The notes under the pieces were generated by a model. The model ran no database searches and had not been told where the DNA came from. It was given only the letters and a program-made list of their open reading frames with translations. Below are positions 53,601-60,346 of a stretch of DNA of 64,000 nucleotides, in pieces. The number at the start of each line of letters is the position of its first letter. Position 1 is the first letter of the stretch. Both the position numbers and the translations under genes were made by a program. This stretch comes from Galbibacter mesophilus (GTDB lineage Bacteria > Bacteroidota > Bacteroidia > Flavobacteriales > Flavobacteriaceae), in assembly GCF_023721415.1 (NCBI RefSeq), contig NZ_JAMQVC010000002.1, positions 62,001 to 126,000 on the forward strand, written 5' to 3'.

Positions 53601-54455
53601 CCTGTAGATGAAATTGTAAATGATGACGGATGTTCTCAAACTCAACTTGATGACGATGAAGATGGTGTAATGAACGATAAAGACATTTGTCCGGAAACAC
53701 TTCCTCTCTATCCAGTAGATGAGAATGGTTGTCCTCTTGTTTTCGACCTTCCTTCGAACAATTTTACGATAGAAACTACTGGTATAACATGTGAAGGTAA
53801 GAATAACGGCCGATTATTAATTAGGGCGAGTGAAAGCTATAATTATGTCGCCAAGGTAAACGATGATTCTTACAACTTTACCACGGAATTATCTATTGAG
53901 AATCTTTATGCAGGCTACTATGATCTTTGCATTACAATACCGGAACAAACCGATTTTAAGAAGTGCTTTAAATTTTATATTCCAAACGCATCAACGGTAT
54001 CAGGAAAATCAACAGCAGTTATTAATGAAAAAGGATTATCAGAACGAATAGAAATGCTTTCAGGAACTGCTCCCTATTCAGTTGTGATTAATGGAGAAAA
54101 AGTTTTAGTGACCATGTCTTCAGCATTTTCAATTGAGGTTAAACATGGAGATTTGTTGCAAATTTATTCTAAGTTTCATTGTGAGGGAACTTTCGAGAAA
54201 AGGGTTCAATTTGAAAATGCTGTAAGTGTGTCACCTAATCCAACTCATGATTATGTTTTCGTTGATCTTCCAAAACAGAATGATTCTGACATCACTGTAA
54301 GAATTTATAATTTAAATTATCAATTGATAGAGTCTAGTTTGTACACAAAAAATAATGAAACTTTAAAAATAGACATGAGGCATTTATCATCTGGAGTTTA
54401 TTATGTACAGATTGGTAGCCGTAATTCCGTGGTTCATAAAATTGTGAAACGATGA
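50640..54455 (+). CDS. T9SS surface protein with ELWxxDGT repeats and TSP3 calcium repeats
   Basis: The 1271-residue protein starts at a GTG and has the signal peptide MKGKLLLVFILYFFLTHSVEAQ. Residues about 60-890 are a long series of ELWxxDGTxxGT repeats (for example GMELWITDGTEIGT, GYELWISDGTVEGT, LWRTDGTAEGT), probably a large beta-propeller or solenoid. Residues 903-1034 hold four thrombospondin type 3 repeats (DEDQDGVIDIFDECPN, DDDKDGVTNDKDECPQ and two more) that bind calcium. The last ~78 residues are a T9SS type A sorting domain (VSVSPNPTHD; SGVYYVQIGSRNSVVHKIVKR split over strands). Its stop overlaps the next ATG (ATGA), so it heads a four-gene operon. Probable role: surface display or adhesion; the ligand is unknown. 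Confidence 0.9.
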   Translation: MKGKLLLVFILYFFLTHSVEAQILDAQLLEMKFSNDGYPQRFTKAENGFYFMANRKELWFTKGTVAETKLIADFGRSGSIRNILPVGNSVYFVGEKNFGSVELWVNHGTENEVIQLTNRDLTFSQSESIINLIVLGDRVIFSAYAESHGMELWITDGTEIGTHVLKDINIGEESSSPSNFFIFNQQLIFKAYTQETGMELWTTNGTEEGTVLLKDIRKGEDSSMNVSVGYQVYKDNFYFFADDGINGYELWKSNGTSNGTNLFKNINEGTLYDGSGSTMKGGVLNDKLIFFANDGIHGEEIWQTDGTEEGTNLLTESIEGTATSFGSGLSEFVFSKKKAFFNIRSYHDENDGLWVSDGTEDGTQLIKNVLASHLTFDSTEESIYFFGSGDSYFNKPLWKSDGTPEGTKMVSDTALSSNISSHENDIILLNEKVFFAGETEFNGVEMWKYDEDKDETSFFYDFNHVYGVSPTLLTPVGDKLFFRGNKEGTFDLLTSDGTSEGTRYLTINTEGQGVDDESEFINFNGKLVVSANDGVHGYELWISDGTVEGTKMIRDINPGSASSMYNEEYLKTFTVINDKLYFMADDGVHGFELWATDGTEEGTYRITDIAKGSGNRYDSNPQNLVWYKDMIYFSSFDGGIDAIYKTDGSSSNVSRVVNIKRLESISVINDKLIIVANTSDTTYGPHDIWVSDGTSKGTSHLMSFGDGIDSSIRLLTILNDELYFIARYPNPRYESFPEFSGETVYKTDGTTEGTIPLFIGSEHSIHNPDVNNLITCGEYVYFGVGDSFNVAKELWRTDGTAEGTLPIVTQQEGVINIIEDIECYRDNVVFRQYAYPEKLWITNGDPSNVNSMDFNIINGSLFSRYSSLTTVGDKLFFEGTSDKSGSEIYVTSPLEVRSSENFVDEDQDGVIDIFDECPNTLQGNEVNKYGCANNQLDDDKDGVTNDKDECPQTPVGEEVDTKGCSESSYLDEDNDGVNDTLDKCFKTPVDEIVNDDGCSQTQLDDDEDGVMNDKDICPETLPLYPVDENGCPLVFDLPSNNFTIETTGITCEGKNNGRLLIRASESYNYVAKVNDDSYNFTTELSIENLYAGYYDLCITIPEQTDFKKCFKFYIPNASTVSGKSTAVINEKGLSERIEMLSGTAPYSVVINGEKVLVTMSSAFSIEVKHGDLLQIYSKFHCEGTFEKRVQFENAVSVSPNPTHDYVFVDLPKQNDSDITVRIYNLNYQLIESSLYTKNNETLKIDMRHLSSGVYYVQIGSRNSVVHKIVKR

Positions 54456-55153
54456 AAAAGCTTATTTTAATTCTTATTATATTCTCACATCAAGCATGCA
54501 GTAAATCTGATGACAATGAAAACGGAGAGGCACCATCGAATCCTCCCGAAATAATGAACTTACCACCTTCTATTCCAAATAAAGTATATCCAGATAATGG
54601 TTTATTATGTTTAGATAATCCCCTCGAATTTAAATGGAATCCTTCAACAGATAAAGAAGGAGACTCTATTGTCTATATAATTGAAATTGCTAAAGACGAA
54701 GCGTTTGAAAAAATCGTGGAAAGTAGAGAGGTTTCAAATTCGAGTTTAAGACTCTCACTTGAAAAAGGTATTCAGTTTAATTGGAGGGTTAAAGCCAAAG
54801 ATATTAATGGCAATTATAGTGACCATTCCTCAGTTTGGAAATTCTACACAGAAGGAGAGGGAATAATTAATTACTTGCCATTTACCCCTGAATTGATTAG
54901 TCCTAAAGCATTTTCCAAGGTAGATAACAGTATGGTAAATTTAATTTGGTCTTCTAGTGACGTGGATCAAGATAGTCTTACATATGATATTTATTTCGGA
55001 ACCATACAGCCACCTCCATTATTGCAGGAAAACTTTGAAACGATTTCCTACGAGATTTCAATATCTTCGGGAAAAACTTACTATTGGAAAATTATAGCAA
55101 AAGACGATAATGGAGGAGTCAGTGAAGGAAGTGTATGGGTTTTTAAAAGTTAA
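54452..55153 (+). CDS. Lipoprotein with two fibronectin-III-like domains
   Basis: The 233-residue protein has the signal MKKLILILIIFSHQAC and lipidated C16. Two repeats of a fibronectin-III-like fold follow: LEFKWNPSTDKEGDSIVYII...FNWRVKAKDINGNYS and VNLIWSSSDVDQDSLTYDIY...YYWKIIAKDDNGGVS, each a W-strand followed by the W/Y-K-I-x-A-K-D motif. The ATG overlaps the stop of the large T9SS protein by 4 bases. It probably sits on the outer membrane surface as an accessory of that protein. Confidence 0.85.
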   Translation: MKKLILILIIFSHQACSKSDDNENGEAPSNPPEIMNLPPSIPNKVYPDNGLLCLDNPLEFKWNPSTDKEGDSIVYIIEIAKDEAFEKIVESREVSNSSLRLSLEKGIQFNWRVKAKDINGNYSDHSSVWKFYTEGEGIINYLPFTPELISPKAFSKVDNSMVNLIWSSSDVDQDSLTYDIYFGTIQPPPLLQENFETISYEISISSGKTYYWKIIAKDDNGGVSEGSVWVFKS

Positions 55154-55172
55154 ATTTGATAAGGGATTTTAT

Positions 55173-56573
55173 ATGAGGTTTATACAGATAGTTTTGTTTT
55201 TGTTTTTAATTTCTTGCAGCAAAGATGAAGACACAGTTACCGTTGTGGAGCAAGAAGGTCCACCAGCAACCAATTTAGTTCCCAGTAATTTCAGTATTAT
55301 TGATATTGTCTTCGATGGGAAGGTAGCTACTATTGATTGGGAAGATGCCATAGATGGGGATACAGATGAAGTGTATTATAAACTTTATGTAGACAATGCC
55401 TTGATTGATGAATATACACAGTCGATTGCAACGGTAGAATTACAGTACAATTCAAGTTACAATGTTAGAATTATAGCCACAGATAGAAATGGTGGGACTG
55501 TTGAAACAAATAAGGAAATCGATTCCCCGAATAGTAAAATTTTATTCTTTCAGGAATCAAATGGTATCACGAACGCTTTGGATTTATATACCCGAAAACC
55601 ATTGTGGAAAAAAAAGGGATTTGCAGCAGAAACATTCTCGGTTTACCAAAATGTAATTTATTCCACAGTCAATAATGGATTTGAAGGATTGGATATATTA
55701 ACTGGCGAAACGATTTTTACTCCTAATCTTCCAAGTTTGAATAATAAAAGTACTCATCACATCCTTGTAGACGATATGAATATATACGCGCTAGCAGTAG
55801 ATGCTGATATGCACTGCGTCAACCGAATAACAGGAGAAGAATTATGGGAGGTAAGTTTGTTTAGTTATCATGCCCCACCAGCTATGGATGAAAGTAGGGT
55901 ATTTGTATCGTCCAGAAATAATGGACATATAAAAGCAGTTAATAAATTAACGGGTAATGTAGACTGGAGGAGAGAGGTAGATTTTTCAAACGGTAGTGTA
56001 GCGCCACGGATTTACACAAACCCTTTAATATCAGGTGAGGATATTTACTATGGAGACAACCTCGGCCGATTCTATTCCGTAAATAAAAATACAGGAGAGA
56101 AAAATTGGACTGTCAATGGTTTTAATTCGTTTTCACCTTCTCCTGCTTCCTATGAAGAAAACATAATTGTAGGGACTTATAATGATCTCTTTTCTTACAA
56201 AAAAAGTAATGGCAATAGAAATTGGATCTATAGGTCTTCGGGGTCTTTTCAATCTTCCCCTTTTGTTAATGATGGTAAAGTATATATTGGAGTGTCTAAA
56301 ACAATAGGAGGGGAATTAGTCTGCTTGAATGCAGATACTGGAAAACTAATTTGGCAATTCGAGCTAGGTAGCGTAACAACCACTTCTCCAGTGGTTTATA
56401 ATAATATAGTCTATATGGGAGATTGGAGTAACAAAGTTTACGCCATAAATGCCGATACTGGTGTTCTCGAATGGACAATAAATACGGACGAATCCGTAAT
56501 GCAGTCCTTTACCATTGTGATTGGAAATGGGGATAACGTAATCTATCCGTCTTCCCATGGTTTAAGCAATTGA
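55173..56573 (+). CDS. PQQ-like beta-propeller lipoprotein with fibronectin-III domain
   Basis: The frame is open from 55110, but ATG 55173 gives the lipoprotein signal MRFIQIVLFLFLISC and 466 residues. It begins with a fibronectin-III-like domain (ATIDWEDAIDGDTDEVYYKL, RIIATDRNGGTVE). An outer-membrane PQQ/BamB-like propeller follows, with repeated blades built on the A-x-x-x-x-TG-x-x-x-W pattern (VNRITGEELWEV, VNKLTGNVDWRR, VNKNTGEKNWTV, LNADTGKLIWQF, INADTGVLEWTI). No PQQ-binding catalytic residues are evident, so a scaffold or binding role is likelier than a dehydrogenase. It is the third gene of the surface operon. Confidence 0.85.
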   Translation: MRFIQIVLFLFLISCSKDEDTVTVVEQEGPPATNLVPSNFSIIDIVFDGKVATIDWEDAIDGDTDEVYYKLYVDNALIDEYTQSIATVELQYNSSYNVRIIATDRNGGTVETNKEIDSPNSKILFFQESNGITNALDLYTRKPLWKKKGFAAETFSVYQNVIYSTVNNGFEGLDILTGETIFTPNLPSLNNKSTHHILVDDMNIYALAVDADMHCVNRITGEELWEVSLFSYHAPPAMDESRVFVSSRNNGHIKAVNKLTGNVDWRREVDFSNGSVAPRIYTNPLISGEDIYYGDNLGRFYSVNKNTGEKNWTVNGFNSFSPSPASYEENIIVGTYNDLFSYKKSNGNRNWIYRSSGSFQSSPFVNDGKVYIGVSKTIGGELVCLNADTGKLIWQFELGSVTTTSPVVYNNIVYMGDWSNKVYAINADTGVLEWTINTDESVMQSFTIVIGNGDNVIYPSSHGLSN

Positions 56574-56592
56574 TTTTCGAATTTTAAATATC

Positions 56593-57855
56593 ATGATAAA
56601 AAGAATTATTTTTAGCTTTATATGTATCGTTTTGTTTTCTTCCTGTAATAAAGAAGAGCCAGAAATAATTACGGTTTATGAGCCCTATGAATCAGAACCA
56701 TTAAGTACAGAGAATTTAATAACTTCATTTAATTTGGTGATCAATGGTGAAAAGATCACTGGAGCCATAGATCAAACTACGAGGCTAATTACTTTTGAAA
56801 CGGAAGGTGCGGATATCAAAGCTTTAATTCCGGAAATTGAATACTCAAATAATGCAACTATTTCACCCGCTCCAGGTCTTGTTCAGAATTTTGAAGATGA
56901 GGTTGTTTACACTGTCATAGCAGAAAATGGAGATCCAAATGTATACCGAGTAGTTATTAATAATAGACCTTTAAGCGACTCCAATGAAATTCTATCTTTT
57001 AAATTCAATTTAAATGGTGAATCCATTAATGCCAGAATAGATAATGAATTAAAGGAGATTAAATTTGAAACAGGTTCTATGGACATTAGTAATATTATGC
57101 CTACAATAGAAATTTCAAAATATGCAACCATATCTCCAGAAAGTGGAACAGTTCAAGATTTTAATAGTCTTAAAACGTTTATTGTAACAGCGGAAAACGG
57201 GGATCAAGTTGAATACGATATTGTTATTAATGAACCTATAATCACCAGGTGTCATGCCGTAGCTGGTATTTTTAGTAATTCACCTATGTTATTGTATGCA
57301 GGAACAGAAATGGTTGTTGGAGGGAATTTTATAAATATAAATAGAGAAAATACTCAAATATATCTCTTTGATGGTCAGAATAGCTATCCAATTAGTATAA
57401 CTAAAGAGGAGCAAAGCGAAAATAATTTCCTGATAAATTATCTTTATTATTTCACGATACCAAGTACTATTCCTTCAGGCTCTAATTATAAAATAGTTTA
57501 CGAGATGAATGGTCAAAAAATGGAGTATGAAGTTCAAATGGATATTCTTTCGGAAAATGTTCCAAAATTACTTTCGCTAAATCAAACTATATACGAAAGA
57601 GGAGACAGATTGGAATTGACAGGAGAAAACTTACCAGACATGATGGTAATTCCGTCAAATGGATCTCTGTACCTAATTCAACCATCTAGTAGCTACGATT
57701 TATTTGTAAATGAGGAAAAGACCTTGTTAACTCTTACCCTAAATAATTATTATTTATTTCCGTCTTACTATGGACGTGAAGGTCACCAAAGAAAAATAAC
57801 TGTGTTAGGGCCTGGTCGAAGGGTTGGCCCATCAATAACAACAATTTTTGATTAA
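56593..57855 (+). CDS. Lipoprotein with DUF5018-like repeats and IPT/TIG-like domain
   Basis: The 420-residue protein has the signal MIKRIIFSFICIVLFSSC. Two repeats of about 90 residues follow, each with FNLVINGEKITGAID / FKFNLNGESINARID, a NNATISPAPG / KYATISPESG strand and a final TVIAENGDPNVY / IVTAENGDQVEY, the DUF5018-type pattern. The C-terminal half has an IPT/TIG-like fold (MVVGGNFININRENTQIYL). It lies 19 bp after the propeller lipoprotein and is the last gene of the operon. AAAACTTTT / AAAAGTTTT at 57869-57902 may form a weak terminator. Function unknown. Confidence 0.8.
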   Translation: MIKRIIFSFICIVLFSSCNKEEPEIITVYEPYESEPLSTENLITSFNLVINGEKITGAIDQTTRLITFETEGADIKALIPEIEYSNNATISPAPGLVQNFEDEVVYTVIAENGDPNVYRVVINNRPLSDSNEILSFKFNLNGESINARIDNELKEIKFETGSMDISNIMPTIEISKYATISPESGTVQDFNSLKTFIVTAENGDQVEYDIVINEPIITRCHAVAGIFSNSPMLLYAGTEMVVGGNFININRENTQIYLFDGQNSYPISITKEEQSENNFLINYLYYFTIPSTIPSGSNYKIVYEMNGQKMEYEVQMDILSENVPKLLSLNQTIYERGDRLELTGENLPDMMVIPSNGSLYLIQPSSSYDLFVNEEKTLLTLTLNNYYLFPSYYGREGHQRKITVLGPGRRVGPSITTIFD

Positions 57856-57946
57856 GTAAATGTCGAGGAAAACTTTTGAATTATCAAATCGGGAAAAGTT
57901 TTAAAGCTGTTTTGTCGCAAAATGCCCTTTTAGATTTAAGTACATA

Positions 57947-58005
57947 GGCTACGGGCCGATGATATCATCATTGGGCAACAGCGCGGCACAGCGCTGGAAA
58001 TACAA
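57947..58005 (+). repeat. Rhs core-boundary repeat, copy 1
   Basis: These 59 bases match 59645-59703 at 54 of 59 positions. They encode the Rhs core end YGPM..SSLGNS-AQRWKYN and are visibly richer in G+C than the surrounding DNA. The two copies enclose the tip and immunity genes. Confidence 0.85.
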
Positions 58006-58891
58006 TGGCAAGGAGTATGATGGGAGCCTCAATATCAATACCTATGATTTTGGAGCTAGGAATTATGACCCTGCATTGGGCAGGTGGATGAATATTGATC
58101 CACTCTCAGAAGATTATCTTAGGCATTCTACTTACAGTTATGTAATGAATAATCCACTAAGTTTTATAGATCCTGATGGGAAATCAATTTTATGGAAGCC
58201 GGAAATAAAAGAGAACGGATCTGTTACTTACATTGCAGAAAAAGGAGACAGTGCAAAAACGTTATCCAGTCAATATGGTATCAGTCAAGATAAAGCTGAA
58301 GAAATAACAGGAACCACTGGAGATACCAAAATTGCAGAAGGAACAGAAGTTTCTGGACAAGAAGTTAAGGATGCTACTGGAAGTGAGATACTAAGATTAG
58401 ATTTAATGTCAAAAGAGGGTAAAAGTGAACAACGAAGATTTGATCAATTTGTGTTTGCTAGAGATCATGCTACAACAAAAGGAGAGCATAGTTTCCTCGT
58501 ATCAAAATATTATTCAAATAGATTTAAGGCTTCAACAAGTAAATGGACAGGGACAGGAACTATAGATGGTACTGCATTTATGAAAATTGATGGAGAAAAT
58601 ATAAAGGTACATTATTCATTCAGACTAGCTGATCCATCATCATACATGAACCCAAATAGAGATGTAAGAATCGGAGTGTCATCAAACCATTCTAGGCAAT
58701 ACCCTAGTCAGGTGATAGGCCCCCTACAGGAAGTCTTAATGTTTCCTAATCTTCATCCTAGAACAGGGGGGCATCAACGATACTCGACAATGGGCGTCCA
58801 TACAAATAATAGTAATAAATTAGATTCTAGGTTTGATAAGAAGTACCCTCCTTACGAATATTTTAAGACTCCAAAACCGATAAAAAATTAA
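57959..58891 (+). CDS. Orphan Rhs C-terminal tip (putative polymorphic toxin)
   Basis: The 310-residue frame is the end of an Rhs protein without its YD-repeat core. Residues 1-72 hold the RHS-associated core motif (YDFGARNYDPALGRWMNIDPLS, shown here in part; YSYVMNNPLSFIDPDG). A LysM-like segment follows (VTYIAEKGDSAKTLSSQYG), and then a tip of about 170 residues with no domain I recognise (FARDHATTKGEHSFLVS; HPRTGGHQRYSTMGVHTNN). Rhs homology continues upstream in frame to about 57923 (PFRFKYIGYGPM), so the ATG at 57959 is only the first available start. A lipoprotein gene begins 2 bp after the stop, in the position of an immunity gene. As an orphan it may be silent, a cassette for recombination into a full Rhs gene. 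Confidence 0.75.
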   Translation: MISSLGNSAAQRWKYNGKEYDGSLNINTYDFGARNYDPALGRWMNIDPLSEDYLRHSTYSYVMNNPLSFIDPDGKSILWKPEIKENGSVTYIAEKGDSAKTLSSQYGISQDKAEEITGTTGDTKIAEGTEVSGQEVKDATGSEILRLDLMSKEGKSEQRRFDQFVFARDHATTKGEHSFLVSKYYSNRFKASTSKWTGTGTIDGTAFMKIDGENIKVHYSFRLADPSSYMNPNRDVRIGVSSNHSRQYPSQVIGPLQEVLMFPNLHPRTGGHQRYSTMGVHTNNSNKLDSRFDKKYPPYEYFKTPKPIKN

Positions 58892-58893
58892 AT

Positions 58894-59463
58894 ATGAATA
58901 AATTTTTGATATTACTTATTCTAGCATTTTTTTTAAATAGTTGTAAAACACAAGAAGAAATTATAGAGTTAAAATTAAAAGTATGTGTAAATACTGAGGT
59001 ACAGAGATTTAGAAGGCTTAATGGGAATTCTAATAGTAAGGATATTTATATTTCTTTACTAGAGATAGAAGATATGCTTATAAAAGAAAACTTCCTTCAA
59101 GGAAAAAAGTTAGATAGTTATAAAAGTTTGATAACGAATATACTAGGAGATGTAGAAAACCAAGAAAGTTTGAGAGAAATAATTGAGAGGAACTTCAAAG
59201 ATCAATTACTTGAATTGACTTATGACCCGACTGTAATTTTGATACAGTGTCCACAAACAATCTTAATAACCGAAAAGAACAAAATTAATTCAACATTGAA
59301 TCTCCAGTATGAGACTATGAATTGGTTGGCAGCAGAAGAATATAAAAATAAAGAAGCGATAGACCAATTATTCTCTGTAACTAATCCTAAGGATTTTGAT
59401 AAAATTATATATCGTGTTCCTTTTATATATATCATTCTTATGAATATGCAAGTTTTGAATTAA
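58894..59463 (+). CDS. Lipoprotein, probable immunity protein to the Rhs tip
   Basis: The 189-residue protein has the signal MNKFLILLILAFFLNSC with lipidated C17. The mature part is largely helical and charged (LEIEDMLIKENFLQGKKLD; SLREIIERNFKDQLLEL) with no recognised domain. It begins 2 bp after the Rhs tip and is enclosed with it between the two core-boundary repeats, which is the standard place for an immunity gene. If it is, its lipidation implies that the toxin is neutralised in the periplasm or at the membrane. Its last codons touch the start of the Rhs core remnant. Function is inferred from context only. Confidence 0.6.
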   Translation: MNKFLILLILAFFLNSCKTQEEIIELKLKVCVNTEVQRFRRLNGNSNSKDIYISLLEIEDMLIKENFLQGKKLDSYKSLITNILGDVENQESLREIIERNFKDQLLELTYDPTVILIQCPQTILITEKNKINSTLNLQYETMNWLAAEEYKNKEAIDQLFSVTNPKDFDKIIYRVPFIYIILMNMQVLN

Positions 59464-59713
59464 GAATGCGGAAGGCTATGTGAGCCTGAAGGGCAATGGG
59501 GGCTATAAATACGTGTACCAATACAAGGACCACCTGGGCAACGTAAGGCTGTCCTACCAGGATGCGGACGGCAACGGCAGCATAGACCCTGCCAGTGAGA
59601 TTGTGGAGGAGAGCAATTACTATCCTTTCGGTCTGAAACATATGGGCTACGGGCCGATGACATCATCCTTGGGTAACAGCGTGGCACAGCGCTGGAAATA
59701 TAACCCCCGCTAG
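59459..59713 (+). pseudogene. Rhs core remnant
   Basis: An open frame without a proper start encodes GYVSLKGNGGYKYVYQYKD and DHLGNVRLSYQDADGNG, the classical Rhs core, then YYPFGLKHMGYGPM and QRWKYN, and stops after PR at TAG 59711-59713. The Rhs motif NGKEY and everything after it are missing. The sequence is markedly G+C-richer than its surroundings. It is the scar of a former Rhs gene or tip-exchange event. Copy 2 of the core-boundary repeat lies at 59645-59703. Confidence 0.8.
59645..59703 (+). repeat. Rhs core-boundary repeat, copy 2
   Basis: 54 of 59 bases are identical to 57947-58005. The distance between the copies is 1698 bp and spans exactly the tip and immunity genes. Confidence 0.85.
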
Positions 59714-59715
59714 CG

Positions 59716-59730
59716 CGAGCGTCACGCTCG
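59716..59730. repeat. Short palindrome after the Rhs remnant
   Basis: CGAGCGTCACGCTCG is a 7-bp perfect inverted repeat around one base, within CTAGCGCGAGCGTCACGCTCG. A shortened version of its left part occurs near 13149. It is of the REP-like type. Confidence 0.5.
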
Positions 59731-59973
59731 TGTTGGAAAAGGTAAATACTTATCTAATATTTATCCACACATATAATAACTGGATTTTAACCATACCAAT
59801 ATTATGATACCTTATACTTCGTTAATTGAAAAATGATTTTTAATTCCTTGAAAAAAAATTATAGTTTTGTGTTTAAGATCAAAACGACGCGAAAGTTACC
59901 TATTCGGTTACCTGTTTTTGAGACACGTGTATAACTATTTGATATTCAGAAATATATTAAATATAAGTTAGTT

Positions 59974-60046
59974 CTGTCATCCCGACGAACCTAGAAATAG
60001 GTCAAAACAAAACGCTGTTAATCTGCTGATTTTCAGTGGTTTTTTT
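59974..60046 (+). repeat. tRNA-Pro 3' end plus terminator-like block (candidate attachment site, right)
   Basis: CTGTCATCCCGAC (59974-59986) equals the 3' end of tRNA-Pro. It is followed by GAACCTAGAAATA and GATTTTCAGTGGTTTTTTT, the same order as at 50179-50254. The left arm of the hairpin has decayed (ACGCTG instead of CCACTG). It bounds the 9.7-kb segment on the right. The 260 bp before it hold no gene. Confidence 0.75.
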
Positions 60047-60085
60047 ATGCTTTCTATTTGTGGAAAGTAGTATAAATAAATGTAA

Positions 60086-60290
60086 ACTTTACAACTGATT
60101 TCCACCCAAGCACTTCCTCAAGAATTAAAATTAAATACTACAGCCGAACATGGAGTTCAACCTTTGTATAATCCAATGTATCTTGCATCTCGTTGGACTT
60201 TTTGAATTTTACCAGTTTCAATTTACCTACAATTCCTTTATCAGCTTAGGTGTTGGCTATAAGGAAGAAAAAGCAACATGTAATAATTAG
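60086..60290 (+). pseudogene. Frameshifted C-terminal remnant of an outer membrane protein
   Basis: The frame from 60086 encodes ELKLNTTAEHGVQPLYNPM and then YLASRWTF before TGA 60203-60205. Skipping one T gives a second frame, EFYQFQFTYNSFISLGVGYK, ending at TAG 60288-60290. The alternating aromatic/polar pattern looks like beta-barrel strands. There is no start. It is probably a decayed gene end just outside the right repeat. Confidence 0.4.
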
Positions 60291-60346
60291 TCAACTTTTC
60301 ACAAGTTTATATTTGGAATGTTACACTTCGTACCTACTTATGTTAT

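Noticed and set aside
57869-57902. AAAACTTTT / AAAAGTTTT hairpin as a firm terminator of the surface operon
   Set aside because: The stem is all A/T apart from one G-C pair and has a long loop; mentioned only as a weak possibility.
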